DNA of 56,074 nucleotides from Oscillospiraceae bacterium (GTDB taxonomy: Bacteria; Bacillota; Clostridia; Oscillospirales; Oscillospiraceae). The position numbers and the translations under genes were made by a program. Location of the stretch: contig JAGBEA010000039.1 of NCBI GenBank assembly GCA_017937195.1, forward strand, positions 1-56,074, read 5' to 3'. The notes under the pieces are model-generated. The model worked only from the letters and a program-made list of their open reading frames with translations. It did no database searches and was not told where the DNA came from. Positions 1 through 8,758 of the stretch are shown piece by piece. Each line of letters starts with the position of its first letter. The first letter of the stretch is position 1.

Positions 1-56
1 CGTTTCGTTCATTGTTTAATTTACAAGGTACACGTCCCAATCGCGGAACAGTCATT

Positions 57-85
57 ATATTAACATATGCCTTCTATCTTGTCAA
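57..85 (-). promoter_or_regulatory. Sigma-A-like promoter firing out of the window
   Basis: On the minus strand TTGACA (80-85) is followed after 17 bases by TAATAT (57-62). It would drive a gene to the left that is not included here. Confidence 0.5.
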
Positions 86-244
86 CTTATTTTTTCAAAT
101 TTTGTCAACTTTTTTTAGAAGCCATCTGTCAGCCCCCGCTCGCGCGGACAGCTTTGTTAGAATACCACGCCTTACCCCCATTGTCAACACCTTTTTTTAC
201 GGGTTTTCAACTTTTTTCGTGCGTTTTCCAGACCGTGCTCACAG

Positions 245-273
245 ATGACAATTGCCGCCTTTTATGTTATACT
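245..273 (+). promoter_or_regulatory. Promoter of the YhaN-like gene
   Basis: ATGACA (245-250), a 17-base spacer and TATACT (268-273) form a good sigma-A-type promoter about 40 bases before the gene's start codon. Confidence 0.55.
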
Positions 274-313
274 GTACATATATAATATATACGCCTTTGA
301 GGAGGTGTTTTCT

Positions 314-2503
314 ATGCGCATTGATAAAATGACCGCCACCTTTGGCAAACTGAATAACGCCTCGCTGGAGCTGCAGCCGGGGCTGAACCTGATCTACGCG
401 CCCAACGAGTCCGGCAAGTCCACATGGTGCGCGTTTCTCCGCACCATGCTGTACGGGCTTCCTACGCGGGAACGAGGGTTGTTGGCAGATAAGAACCGCT
501 ACGCACCGTGGAGCGGTGCGGCTATGCGCGGCTCGATGGAGCTGACCGCCGGCGATCTGCGCTGTACCGTTGTCCGCGACACCTTGCGTGCTAACGCCCC
601 TATGGGCGAGTTTTCCTGCACCTACACCGGCACAGCAGATCCCGTTGCCCATATGACCGCGCAGGAACTGGGGGAGAATTTGCTGGGTATCAGCCGCGAG
701 GTGTTTGTCCGCAGCGCTTTCATCGGGCAGAGCGGCCTGACGCTGGATCAGGACGCGGATCTGGAGCGGCGCATCTCCGCGCTGGTCACCTCCGGCGAGG
801 AGGATGTGGCATTCTCGCAGGTCTATGAGCGGCTGAAGAAGCAGCGCAATCTCCGCAAGCACAACAAAACCGGCCAGATCCCCCAGCTTGAGGAAGAGAT
901 CGCGCAGCTGCGCGATACACTTGTATGGTTGCAGGAGCAGCACCGGCAGGAAACTCTTGCCCGCGAGCAGCTGCAGCAGTACGAGCGGCAGGCAGAAGAG
1001 ATTCAGCTGCGGCTGGAGCAGTGGGAGGCACTGCACAAGCAGGATGCGCTGCGTCAATACCTCCACGCACAGCGTCAGCAGGCAGATGCCGCGCAGCACG
1101 CCAACAAACTGCAAAAAGCACATCCCACGCTGCCTGATATGACAGAACTGGGTCGTTTGGAGGGTATGGCATCCGCATTGGACCAAACTCTCGCCGCTGC
1201 GGAAGCCGCAGGCGAGGAGGCAGTAGAAAAACAGACTGCCGCCACCCAAAGCCGCGGGCACTGGCATCAGCATCCGCTGTATCCGGCAGATGAGGCGCAC
1301 CTGGCAGCACAGCGCAGCGCCATCACTGCCGCCGTCCGCCCATTTTCTGTGTGGCTCACGCTGTTGGCTCTGCTGTTGGGTGGAGGCACCGGCGCCCTCG
1401 TCTGGCTATGGCAGCACAGCATCCCCGTCGGCGCGGGCGCAGGCGCAGCTATCGCCGCACTGACGCTCCTTATATATAATAGTATCCGCCGGCGCAAAAA
1501 TCGGATCGCCGCGCAGGATGCAGAAGCCAAGCTCGCCGCCTTTGACAGGGAGGTCGATGCCTATCTGCGCCTGCAGCAGCAGGCGGAGGATGCGTGCAGC
1601 GAGGCGGAGCGGGCCGCCGCAGCCGCCCACACACTGCACCGCAGCTGCCGCGAGGGGCTTTTGCAGCTGCTGGGGCGTGTGCAGCCCTTTGCGCCGGAGA
1701 CCACCAACCTGACCAATGTGCGCGCCGCACTGGACAACGCCGTGCGCCTGCGCCGGCAGATCGACGAAGCAAACCACACAGCGCAGGAGCTGCAGATGCA
1801 TTGTCAAATGCTGCACCGACATCTGCCCAGCGGTACACTGCCGGATGCCGAGGCAGTGCTGCCCCGACCTGCCACTACATATGAACAGCTGCGCGATGCA
1901 CTGCCCCGGGCGATCGCAGGCGTGCAGGCTGCCCGCTCCCAGTTGGACACTTTGGCGGGACAGCTGCAGGCAATGGGCGAGCGCGACGTGCTGGAAAGCC
2001 GACTTCAGGAAAAGGAGTTCGCACTTGCGCAGCTGCAAAGTGAATACGACGCGCTCTCCGCCGCAATGGCGGCGCTGGAAACCGCGGATCAGACGCTGCA
2101 AAACCGTTTTTCCCCCGCGCTCGGTCAGCGGGCAGCGGAGATATTCTCGGGGCTGACCAATGGCAAATACGACCGCGTGCTGTTTCGCCGCGATTTCTCG
2201 CTGTCGGCGCAGTCTGAGGGCGACACCGTCCCCCGCGAGCTGCCGCTGTTGAGCCAAGGCGCAGCCGATCAGCTGTATCTGGCAGTGCGCCTCGCCGTTT
2301 GCGATATGGTGCTGCCGAAGGAAAATGCCGTGCCCATCATATTGGATGATGCCCTCGCCAATTTTGACGAAACGCGTATGGCAGCGGCGCTGGATTGGCT
2401 GGTGGAGGAGAGCCGCAAACGGCAGATCCTGCTGTTCACCTGCCAGAAGCGGGAGGGCGAATACCTGAAAGATCACGGCGGCGTCCACCGTTTGACGCTG
2501 TGA
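314..2503 (+). CDS. YhaN-like AAA ATPase with coiled coil and transmembrane hairpin
   Basis: This is a 729-residue SMC/Rad50-type ATPase. The start at 314 follows GGAGGTG (301); an in-frame ATG at 245 lies inside the promoter and is rejected. Visible parts are: an N-terminal nucleotide-binding half with a Walker A-like motif PNESGKST around residue 36; long Gln/Glu/Ala-rich coiled coils on both sides of the middle; two hydrophobic segments near residues 345-395 (around LLALLLGGGTG); and a C-terminal half with the ABC-type signature LSQGAADQLYLAVRLA and Walker B PIILDDALANFD. This matches the YhaN family, whose Bacillus members act with the nuclease YhaO/SbcD in DNA end processing. No SbcD-like nuclease gene is adjacent, so a DNA-repair role is inferred from family only. 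The membrane hairpin suggests tethering to the membrane. Confidence 0.75.
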   Translation: MRIDKMTATFGKLNNASLELQPGLNLIYAPNESGKSTWCAFLRTMLYGLPTRERGLLADKNRYAPWSGAAMRGSMELTAGDLRCTVVRDTLRANAPMGEFSCTYTGTADPVAHMTAQELGENLLGISREVFVRSAFIGQSGLTLDQDADLERRISALVTSGEEDVAFSQVYERLKKQRNLRKHNKTGQIPQLEEEIAQLRDTLVWLQEQHRQETLAREQLQQYERQAEEIQLRLEQWEALHKQDALRQYLHAQRQQADAAQHANKLQKAHPTLPDMTELGRLEGMASALDQTLAAAEAAGEEAVEKQTAATQSRGHWHQHPLYPADEAHLAAQRSAITAAVRPFSVWLTLLALLLGGGTGALVWLWQHSIPVGAGAGAAIAALTLLIYNSIRRRKNRIAAQDAEAKLAAFDREVDAYLRLQQQAEDACSEAERAAAAAHTLHRSCREGLLQLLGRVQPFAPETTNLTNVRAALDNAVRLRRQIDEANHTAQELQMHCQMLHRHLPSGTLPDAEAVLPRPATTYEQLRDALPRAIAGVQAARSQLDTLAGQLQAMGERDVLESRLQEKEFALAQLQSEYDALSAAMAALETADQTLQNRFSPALGQRAAEIFSGLTNGKYDRVLFRRDFSLSAQSEGDTVPRELPLLSQGAADQLYLAVRLAVCDMVLPKENAVPIILDDALANFDETRMAAALDWLVEESRKRQILLFTCQKREGEYLKDHGGVHRLTL

Positions 2504-2506
2504 CAC

Positions 2507-2535
2507 TGGACACTGCTCCACTTTGGTGGTATAGT
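2507..2535 (+). promoter_or_regulatory. Promoter of the Mrp-type ATPase gene
   Basis: TGGACA (2507-2512), 17 bases, then TATAGT (2530-2535). It sits in the 92-base gap after the YhaN-like gene, so mrp is probably transcribed on its own. Confidence 0.45.
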
Positions 2536-2595
2536 AGACACAAGCAAAAACGGCGGATGCATCCGCATCCACCGACCAAAAAGGAGATTTCTATT

Positions 2596-3417
2596 ATGAG
2601 CGAATGCAATCACAATTGCAGCACCTGCGGTGAAAACTGCAGCGAGCGTGAAAACAACCCCTTCCAGATCAAGCCTCTGCGTGACGGTTGCCGTGTGGGC
2701 AAGGTGTTTGGCGTGGTGTCCGGCAAGGGCGGTGTAGGCAAGTCTATGGTCACCAGCCAGCTGGCGGTGACGATGAGCCGCCGCGGTTACCGCGTGGCGG
2801 TGCTGGACGCCGACATTACCGGCCCTTCCATCCCTAAGGCTTTCGGCGTACACGAGCGCGCCTGCGGCGCCGGCGACGCCATTCTCCCCGTGGAGACCCG
2901 CACCGGCATCCAGCTGATGAGCGTGAACCTGCTGCTGGAGAACGAGACCGACCCCGTGGTGTGGCGCGGTCCCGTCATCGGCGGCGTGGTGCAGCAGTTC
3001 TGGGGCGATGTGATCTGGGAAGATGTGGACTATATGTTCGTGGATATGCCCCCCGGAACCGGCGATGTGGCGCTGAATGTGTTCCAGACCCTGCCGGTGG
3101 ATGGCGTGATCATCGTCACCTCTCCGCAGGAGCTGGTGAGCATGGTTGTGGAGAAGGCCGTGAAGATGGCACAGCTGATGAACATCCCCGTGGTGGGTCT
3201 GGTGGAGAATATGAGCTACCTCTCCTGCCCCGATTGCGGCAAGAAGCTGTATCTCTTCGGCGAGGGCAAGACCGACGAGGCCGCCGAGCGCTACGGTCTG
3301 CGCACGTTGGCCAAGATGCCTATCGATCCCGCACTTGCCAAGCTGGTGGACGCCGGCGACATCGAGTCTTTTGAGGGCAACTGGCTGGACGGCGTGGCCG
3401 ATCTGATTTCCCAGTAA
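2596..3417 (+). CDS. Mrp/Nbp35-type Fe-S cluster carrier P-loop ATPase
   Basis: A 273-residue ParA/MinD-superfamily ATPase of the Mrp (ApbC/Nbp35) group. These proteins hold a labile [4Fe-4S] cluster and pass it to apo-enzymes in the cytoplasm. The sequence has an N-terminal cysteine cluster (CNHNCSTCGENC, residues 4-15), the deviant Walker A GKGGVGKS near residue 45, the switch region DMPPGTGD and a late CPDC pair near residue 215, which is the usual cluster-binding CxxC. The start at 2596 follows AAAAAGGAG. An upstream in-frame extension overlaps the previous gene and is rejected. The N-terminal cysteine-rich tail is the Nbp35-like form common in anaerobes. Confidence 0.88.
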   Translation: MSECNHNCSTCGENCSERENNPFQIKPLRDGCRVGKVFGVVSGKGGVGKSMVTSQLAVTMSRRGYRVAVLDADITGPSIPKAFGVHERACGAGDAILPVETRTGIQLMSVNLLLENETDPVVWRGPVIGGVVQQFWGDVIWEDVDYMFVDMPPGTGDVALNVFQTLPVDGVIIVTSPQELVSMVVEKAVKMAQLMNIPVVGLVENMSYLSCPDCGKKLYLFGEGKTDEAAERYGLRTLAKMPIDPALAKLVDAGDIESFEGNWLDGVADLISQ

Positions 3418-3460
3418 AGCTTTTTAGGAAGAGAGAGAAAATTTTAGGAGGATATGGAAA

Positions 3461-4138
3461 ATGAAGCAGCTTCGTCGCGCTTTGGCATGCCTGCTGGCAA
3501 TGCTGATGATCGTGTCCGCTACCGCCTGCGGCGTGGTGGACTCTGCTCTGGAGGAATCTATGGCGAATCTGGTGCAGGGCAATTTGGACTGCATCTATCT
3601 GGGCAAGGTCACCAAGGACTATGCCGAGTCTGTGGATTCTACTGTAGAGGAGTGTCTGGCCGACTACGAGGCCGGTCTGGAGGTGGAGGCGCAGTATTTT
3701 GCCAACTATTTTGACATCGAATACTACACCGATGACATCAAAGCAAAGCTCATCGATCTCTATCGAGAGATCTACTCCTACTCCAACTTCACAGTAGGCG
3801 CTGCCTCCCGTCTGGATGACAGCACCATCGTGGTGAAAGTGGACGTCAAGCCCATTGATATCTTTGCACAGCTGACCGATCAGTCCGATGTACTGCTGGC
3901 TGACTTCTACAACAAGTACACCCAGGATGTAGTCGACGCTATGTCCGACGCCGAGTATCAGGCATACGACAAGGAGTGGGCAGAGACCCTTATCAACGCC
4001 TGCAAGAAGCTGCTGCCCAATGTGGGCTACGAGGAGTCCGTTTCTCTGGCGATGCAGGTGGTTTTGGAGGATGATGCGTGGGTCATCGCCGACGAGAGCA
4101 TGGGCGATATCGACAACGAGATCATCTATTATCCCTGA
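3461..4138 (+). CDS. Putative lipoprotein, function unknown
   Basis: A 225-residue protein with a clear lipoprotein signal: basic start MKQLRR, hydrophobic stretch and lipobox SATAC with the modified Cys near residue 24, so it should be anchored outside the cell membrane. The mature part is acidic and largely helical. I do not recognise a catalytic motif; the general look (alternating Asp/Glu-Tyr rich segments) resembles the small clostridial lipoproteins grouped in DUF5105-like families, which is only a guess. It begins 43 bases after mrp with an AGGAGG site and is followed directly by a strong terminator, so it may be co-transcribed with mrp. Confidence 0.7.
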   Translation: MKQLRRALACLLAMLMIVSATACGVVDSALEESMANLVQGNLDCIYLGKVTKDYAESVDSTVEECLADYEAGLEVEAQYFANYFDIEYYTDDIKAKLIDLYREIYSYSNFTVGAASRLDDSTIVVKVDVKPIDIFAQLTDQSDVLLADFYNKYTQDVVDAMSDAEYQAYDKEWAETLINACKKLLPNVGYEESVSLAMQVVLEDDAWVIADESMGDIDNEIIYYP

Positions 4139-4147
4139 TTCTGACAC

Positions 4148-4179
4148 AAAAAAGACGGCGCGATGCGCCGTCTTTTTTT
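4148..4179 (+). terminator. Rho-independent terminator after the lipoprotein gene
   Basis: Eight-base GC stem GACGGCGC/GCGCCGTC with a 3-base loop, followed by seven T. It lies between convergent genes. Confidence 0.85.
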
Positions 4180-4187
4180 ATCTCTCT

Positions 4188-4910
4188 TTACAACTGCTGT
4201 AACAGCAGAATCAGCCCCGACACGCCCACGAAGATGTAGGTTGCCACCCGCATCGCATCGGCATTGAGCCTGCGGCAGATCCGCTCGCCCAACCACATTC
4301 CTGCCATCGTGCCCACAATGCCCACCGCCACATAGGGCACGAGTTCCGCGCGGAACATTCCGCTGCAGACCCGCGATCCCAAGCTGACGATACCGGTCAC
4401 CACGAACAGAAACTGCAGACAGCCCATATAGGTGTCGTGATCCTTGGCAGCCGCCAGAAAATACAGCACCATCGGCGGCCCTCCCACGCCGAAAAGCCCG
4501 CCGGTAACGCCTGCCACACTGCTGCACGCCACCCCCAGCATCATACTGCCGCGTACCTTGATGCGCTTTGCAAACGCCAGAAAGTATACACTCAGCGCCA
4601 TCAGCAGCACCGCCAGTGCGATGGCCAGCGCACGCACCTCGATATCGCCGATCAGCCGCACCATCACCGCTGCCAGCACAGAATAGATAGCTGTGGGCAG
4701 CGCCGCCAGCTTCAGATCCACATATTTGCGGAATTTCCACAGCAGCGCCACCGTGTAGAGAATGTTGATGGAAAGCGCCAGCGTAGGGGCGTCCACAATG
4801 CCGAAAAAGTAGGGCAGCACCGACATCAGCACCACCACGGCGCCAAAACCGGTGACTCGCTGCACCGCGCCGGCCACTGTCGCGCTCAGCGCAACCACAA
4901 ACCAAGCCAT
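4188..4910 (-). CDS. TauE/SafE-family (DUF81) membrane permease
   Basis: A 240-residue polytopic membrane protein with about seven to eight hydrophobic helices. Two similar glycine-rich repeats, near GAVQRVTGFGA (residue 14) and VAGVTGGLFGVGGPP (residue 130), are the family hallmark. TauE/SafE proteins export or import sulfite, sulfonates or other small organic anions. The substrate cannot be read from sequence. No sulfur-oxidation gene lies beside it, although cysteine degradation genes occur about 30 kb away. It starts at ATG 4910 after AAAGGGTGA and is separated from the liv operon by a terminator. Confidence 0.82.
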   Translation of the reverse strand: MAWFVVALSATVAGAVQRVTGFGAVVVLMSVLPYFFGIVDAPTLALSINILYTVALLWKFRKYVDLKLAALPTAIYSVLAAVMVRLIGDIEVRALAIALAVLLMALSVYFLAFAKRIKVRGSMMLGVACSSVAGVTGGLFGVGGPPMVLYFLAAAKDHDTYMGCLQFLFVVTGIVSLGSRVCSGMFRAELVPYVAVGIVGTMAGMWLGERICRRLNADAMRVATYIFVGVSGLILLLQQL

Positions 4911-4925
4911 ACTTTCACCCTTTCC

Positions 4926-4964
4926 GAAAAACAGACCTGCCGGATATGGCAGGTCTGTTTTTTC
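4926..4964 (-). terminator. Terminator of the liv operon
   Basis: An 11-base stem ACAGACCTGCC/GGCAGGTCTGT with a 6-base loop right after the livF stop, with a T run on the minus strand (4926-4930). A T run also exists on the plus side. Confidence 0.8.
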
Positions 4965-5678
4965 TTACTTCTTTTTCTTGCCCAGATAGGCTTCCTTGAT
5001 GGATTCATCTGCCAGCAGCTCAGCGCCGGTGCCGGTCTTGGTGATCACGCCGGTCTCCAGCACGTAGGCCAGATCTGCGATCTTCAGCGCCATATTGGCG
5101 TTCTGCTCGATCAGCAGCACGGTCACGCCCTGCTGGTTGATGGTGCGGATGATATCAAAGATGCCCTGCACCACCAGCGGTGCCAGACCCAGAGAGGGCT
5201 CATCCATCATCAAAACCTTGGGACGGCTCATCAGCGCACGACCCACAGCCAGCATCTGCTGCTCACCGCCGGACAGCGTGCCGGCCAGCTGCCAGTGGCG
5301 CTCCTCCAGACGGGGGAACAGAGAGTACACCCACTGGATATCCTTCTCAATCTCCGCCTTATCCTTGCGCAGATAGGCGCCCACCTTCAGGTTTTCCAGT
5401 ACCGTCAGGTCTGCAAACACGCGCCGTCCCTCCGGAACCTGCGCAATGCCCTCTTCCAGCACCTTGTTGATAGGCTTGCCCAGCAGCTCGTTGTCGTTAT
5501 AGGTGATACTGCCGCTATCGGCCTTCACAAGACCGGAGATAGTACGCAGCAAGGTGGACTTACCGGCGCCGTTGGCACCGATCAGCGTGACGATCTTGCC
5601 ATCCGGCACTTCCAGATCCACGCCGCGCAGTGCGCGGATACCGCCGTAGGATACGTGCAGGTCTTTAATCTTCAGCAT
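4965..5678 (-). CDS. livF: Branched-chain amino-acid ABC transporter ATPase LivF
   Basis: A 237-residue ABC ATPase, one of the two nucleotide-binding subunits of the LIV-I (HAAT-family) importer for leucine, isoleucine and valine. It shows Walker A GANGAGKST (residue 34), signature LSGGEQQML, Walker B VLMMDEPSLGLAP and the switch histidine region LLIEQN. Its length is typical. It is the last gene of the operon and overlaps the end of livG by 14 bases, so translation is probably coupled. Confidence 0.92.
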   Translation of the reverse strand: MLKIKDLHVSYGGIRALRGVDLEVPDGKIVTLIGANGAGKSTLLRTISGLVKADSGSITYNDNELLGKPINKVLEEGIAQVPEGRRVFADLTVLENLKVGAYLRKDKAEIEKDIQWVYSLFPRLEERHWQLAGTLSGGEQQMLAVGRALMSRPKVLMMDEPSLGLAPLVVQGIFDIIRTINQQGVTVLLIEQNANMALKIADLAYVLETGVITKTGTGAELLADESIKEAYLGKKKK

Positions 5679-6615
5679 CGTCAGCCACCCCCAGATATGC
5701 GTCGATGACGCGCTCGTTATTCTGAATCTCAGCAGGCACGCCCTGAGCGATCAGCTTGCCGAAGTCCAGCACATAAATGCGGTCGGAAATATCCATGACC
5801 AGATCCATATGGTGCTCAATGAGCAGGATGGTCATATTGAATTTATCGCGAATCTCACCGATGAAGGCGGTCAGCTCCTGCGTCTCCTGCGGGTTCATGC
5901 CGGCAGCAGGCTCATCCAGCAGCAGCAGGCTGGGATTGGTTGCCAGTGCGCGGGCGATCTCCAGCCGGCGCTGCTTGCCGTAGGGCAGGCTGGTTGCCAG
6001 CTCGTCCTTCACATCCTCCAAGCCCACGATACGCAGCAGTTCCATAACCTCTTCGCGCTGCTTCTGCTCTTCCTTGAAATTCAGGTGCAGCGTAGCCGTC
6101 AGCAGATTGCTGGAGCGGCGCATATGCTTGGCGATCAGCACGTTGGTGAACACCGTCTGGCTCTTCCACAGACGGATATTCTGGAACGTACGGGCCATAC
6201 CCAACTTGGTGATCTTGTCGGGCGTAGGCTCCAGCACCTTATCACTTCCCACGAAGGGATCGCGCGCGTGCTCGGCATCGTTCCAGATCTTGGTGGCCTC
6301 CTCATCCTCGATGGAGGGACGGCCGTCAGGGATGTAGGCGGCGGTGTACATAGTTGCCACCTCGCCCTTATACAGTTTCTTCATCTTGCCCTGAGGATGG
6401 TTGCGCACGATGGGCTTGCCGCCGAAGCTGACCAAGCCGTTGGTGGGGGCATACACACCGGTGATCACGTTAAAGGCCGTGGTCTTGCCGGCGCCGTTGG
6501 GACCGATCAGCGCGACGATCTCGCCCTGATTGACCTCCATGGACAGATTATCCACTGCCACCACGCCACCAAACTGCATAGTGACATTTTCAACTTTCAG
6601 TACATTCTTGCTCAT
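5665..6615 (-). CDS. livG: Branched-chain amino-acid ABC transporter ATPase LivG with an insertion
   Basis: A 316-residue ABC ATPase, the second nucleotide-binding subunit of the Liv importer. Walker [10 protein letters not shown] lies near residue 36, signature [11 protein letters not shown] near 211 and Walker [14 protein letters not shown] near 231. Typical LivG proteins have about 255 residues. Here some 55-60 extra residues (roughly 66-125, rich in charged residues) sit between the Walker A half and the conserved [12 protein letters not shown] block. The start at 6615 shares its first A with the stop of livM (TAATG) and has GGAGGT just upstream; an ATG further upstream is rejected because it overlaps livM deeply. 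Confidence 0.9.
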   Translation of the reverse strand: MSKNVLKVENVTMQFGGVVAVDNLSMEVNQGEIVALIGPNGAGKTTAFNVITGVYAPTNGLVSFGGKPIVRNHPQGKMKKLYKGEVATMYTAAYIPDGRPSIEDEEATKIWNDAEHARDPFVGSDKVLEPTPDKITKLGMARTFQNIRLWKSQTVFTNVLIAKHMRRSSNLLTATLHLNFKEEQKQREEVMELLRIVGLEDVKDELATSLPYGKQRRLEIARALATNPSLLLLDEPAAGMNPQETQELTAFIGEIRDKFNMTILLIEHHMDLVMDISDRIYVLDFGKLIAQGVPAEIQNNERVIDAYLGVADDAED

Positions 6616-7682
6616 TACGCGACCTCCTTCTTCGAGGCCTTCTTCAAGGCTTTCTTGGGACGCTTCTTCCAAAGGTCGGGCAATTCCTTATCGCCCATAA
6701 TACCCTTGCGGAAGAACAGCACCACTACCATGATCACCACGGAGAACACCAGCATGCGGAAACCGCCGCGCATGAAGGGGATCTGCACGCCCAGATAGGG
6801 CAGCGGGTCGTCCAGGAAACGCAGCCACCACTCGGAGCAGGCCACGAACAAAAACGCACCCATCACAGAGCCGGTGACAGAGCCGATACCGCCGATAACC
6901 ACGATCAGCAGAATCTCATAGGTCATTGCGGAGGTGAAGGCCGCTGCCTGCACGCTGGACTGGAACATAGCCAGCAGCGCGCCGCCGATACCGGCGAAGA
7001 AGGCGCTGGTCATAAAGGCGATCATCTTGTGCTTGGCAAGATTGATGCCCATTGCTTCGGCTGCGATCTCGTCATCACGGATCGCCTTGAAGGCGCGGCC
7101 GTAGGTGGAGTTGATCATCAGCACGATGATGGCGATGCACACCGCAGAAACCACCATAGGGAACAGAATGTTCTCGTAGTTGGCAAAGCGCTTGAGCAGG
7201 TTGGAGGAGTTGGTCAGGGGACCAAGGTTCTTCCACTGGATGATGGCGCGCATAATCTCAGCGAAACCCAGCGTCGCGATGGCCAGATAGTCGCTCTTCA
7301 GCTTCAAAACGGGCTTGCCGATCAGCCACGCAAACAGCATAGGCACGATACCCGCCAGCACCAGACCCACCGCCATGGGCAGGCAGAACTGGATAATACC
7401 GCCGTCAAAGTACTGGTACACCGCGATACGCTCCGCCACCGGAATGGTGAGGATGGCGTAGGTGTAGGCACCCAGCATCATAAAGCCGGCCTGACCCAGA
7501 GAGAACAGACCCGTAAAGCCGTTGAGCAGGTTCAGTGCCACGGCCACCAGTGCGTAGATGGCGCCCTTCTGCAGCACGGATGCCAGCATGGAATAGCGCA
7601 TATTGGCGTTAACATACAGAACGCCCACGATACAGACGGCAGCCAGGATCAAAGATACAATCAAAAACTTTTTATTCTTCAT
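6615..7682 (-). CDS. livM: Branched-chain amino-acid ABC transporter permease LivM
   Basis: A 355-residue integral membrane permease with about ten hydrophobic helices. The central EAA-like region (FKAIRDDEIAAEAMG) is the loop that docks on the ATPases. The family motif LLNGFTGLFSLGQAGF is present near residue 53. The lysine-rich C-terminal tail (KKRPKKALKKASKK) is somewhat extended. It begins 3 bases after livH and ends on the livG start codon. Confidence 0.92.
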   Translation of the reverse strand: MKNKKFLIVSLILAAVCIVGVLYVNANMRYSMLASVLQKGAIYALVAVALNLLNGFTGLFSLGQAGFMMLGAYTYAILTIPVAERIAVYQYFDGGIIQFCLPMAVGLVLAGIVPMLFAWLIGKPVLKLKSDYLAIATLGFAEIMRAIIQWKNLGPLTNSSNLLKRFANYENILFPMVVSAVCIAIIVLMINSTYGRAFKAIRDDEIAAEAMGINLAKHKMIAFMTSAFFAGIGGALLAMFQSSVQAAAFTSAMTYEILLIVVIGGIGSVTGSVMGAFLFVACSEWWLRFLDDPLPYLGVQIPFMRGGFRMLVFSVVIMVVVLFFRKGIMGDKELPDLWKKRPKKALKKASKKEVA

Positions 7683-7685
7683 ATC

Positions 7686-8573
7686 TTACACCTTCTCCGT
7701 CATTTTCTCGCCGAACAGACCGTTGGGTCTGAACAGCAGCACGCAGATCAGCAGTGCGAAAGTGAAGGCGTTGGAGAACACAGAGAAGGTCTCGTTAGCC
7801 TTGATGAAGGATTCGCACACACCGATGATGTAAGCGCCGATCACTGCGCCGGGGATAGAGCCGATGCCGCCGAACACTGCGGCGACGAAGGCCTTCAAGC
7901 CGGGCATAGCGCCGATCATCGGACTGACCTGACCGTAGTTGGTGAAGTACAGCACAGATGCAACAGCCGCCAGGAACGAACCGATGATAAAGGTCACGGA
8001 GATGACGTTGTTGATCTTGATGCCCATCAGCTGCGCCGTTTCAAAGTCACGGGACACAGCGCGCATGGCCATACCGATCTTGGTATGGTTGATCAGCAGC
8101 ACCAGCACCACCACCAGCAGGATGGTCAGCACGGGAGTGATGATGGTGATCCAGTTGACGCTGACACTGCCCAGCTGGATGGTGTTTTTCAAACCGGGGA
8201 TCTCGGGGTAAGCACGCGCCAGACCGCCGGTCACATAGGTGGCCAGATTCTGCAGCAGATAGCTCACACCGATGGCGGAGATCATAACCGACATACGGGG
8301 CGCCGTACGCAGCGGCTTATAGGCCGCGCGCTCAATCAGCACACCCAGAATCACCGTCATGATCAGCACCAGCGGCAGCGCCACCAGCGGACTCATACCC
8401 GTGCACAGATACACCATGAAGAAGCCTGCCATCATAAAAATGTCGCCGTGGGCGAAGTTGATCAGACGCAGGATTCCGTACACCATTGTGTAGCCGATGG
8501 CGATCAGCGCATACAAACTGCCCACCGTAATACCGGAGAGCAGCAATTGGATGTAATAGCTTGCCTCATGCAT
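7686..8573 (-). CDS. livH: Branched-chain amino-acid ABC transporter permease LivH
   Basis: A 295-residue permease, partner of LivM in the Liv channel. It has about eight hydrophobic helices, the N-terminal motif YALIAIGYTMVYG and the coupling region FETAQLMGI. Its ATG at 8573 is preceded by AGGAGGG. It follows livJ after a 185-base structured gap, which may let the binding protein be made in excess over the membrane parts. Confidence 0.92.
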   Translation of the reverse strand: MHEASYYIQLLLSGITVGSLYALIAIGYTMVYGILRLINFAHGDIFMMAGFFMVYLCTGMSPLVALPLVLIMTVILGVLIERAAYKPLRTAPRMSVMISAIGVSYLLQNLATYVTGGLARAYPEIPGLKNTIQLGSVSVNWITIITPVLTILLVVVLVLLINHTKIGMAMRAVSRDFETAQLMGIKINNVISVTFIIGSFLAAVASVLYFTNYGQVSPMIGAMPGLKAFVAAVFGGIGSIPGAVIGAYIIGVCESFIKANETFSVFSNAFTFALLICVLLFRPNGLFGEKMTEKV

Positions 8574-8594
8574 ATAAGGAAACCCTCCTCAAAG

Positions 8595-8725
8595 CGGTGC
8601 GTACACCGCCGGAATTCAGAGTCTTGCGCTTTCAGAAACCGGGAATCAGCACCTCGGCTTCTTAAAACGCAAGAATCACAAAGAGCATCCAAAGGAGGGG
8701 AGTTCGACTCCCCTCCTTTGGCCAT
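8595..8725. other. Hairpin-rich spacer between livJ and livH
   Basis: Three foldable segments lie in the gap. CGGTG/CACCG (8595-8608) is short. A long imperfect stem pairs GAGTCTTGCG (about 8621) with CGCAAGAATC (about 8667), extending inward over about 26 base pairs. A perfect 15-bp stem (8689-8703 with 8707-8721) has a 3-base loop, followed on the plus strand by GCCATTTTT. In the minus-strand liv transcript these would form an intercistronic stem-loop block, typical of attenuators or mRNA stabilisers after a binding-protein gene. On the plus strand the last hairpin resembles a tRNA T-arm plus acceptor and CCA, but the loop is not canonical. Confidence 0.55.
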
Positions 8726-8758
8726 TTTTGTATGTTGCGTATTTCAGCTCAAACCGAA

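Larger units (their letters stand above)
1..313. other. Gene-free AT-rich left edge with promoters in both directions
   Basis: No convincing coding region is visible here. The stretch is AT-rich, unlike the genes that follow, and carries three copies of TTGTCAAC (about 78, 104 and 180), which read as TTGACA-type -35 boxes on the minus strand. The right end carries the promoter and ribosome site of the YhaN-like gene. It is probably the divergent regulatory region between that gene and a minus-strand gene lying left of the window. Confidence 0.5.

Noticed and set aside
1-200. Repeated TTGTCAAC motifs as DnaA boxes or an origin
   Set aside because: They do not match TTATCCACA, and no origin-type genes are adjacent. 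They are better read as -35-like boxes on the minus strand.
239-2572. Long open frames on the minus strand opposite the YhaN-like gene
   Set aside because: They show low-complexity translations and no ribosome site; the plus-strand frame has Walker motifs.
8689-8725. Possible tRNA-Ser remnant (T-arm plus acceptor plus CCA)
   Set aside because: The acceptor and T-arm strands are directly adjacent in a perfect palindrome, the loop does not fit a canonical T-loop, and no D-arm or anticodon arm is present. It is better read as a hairpin.
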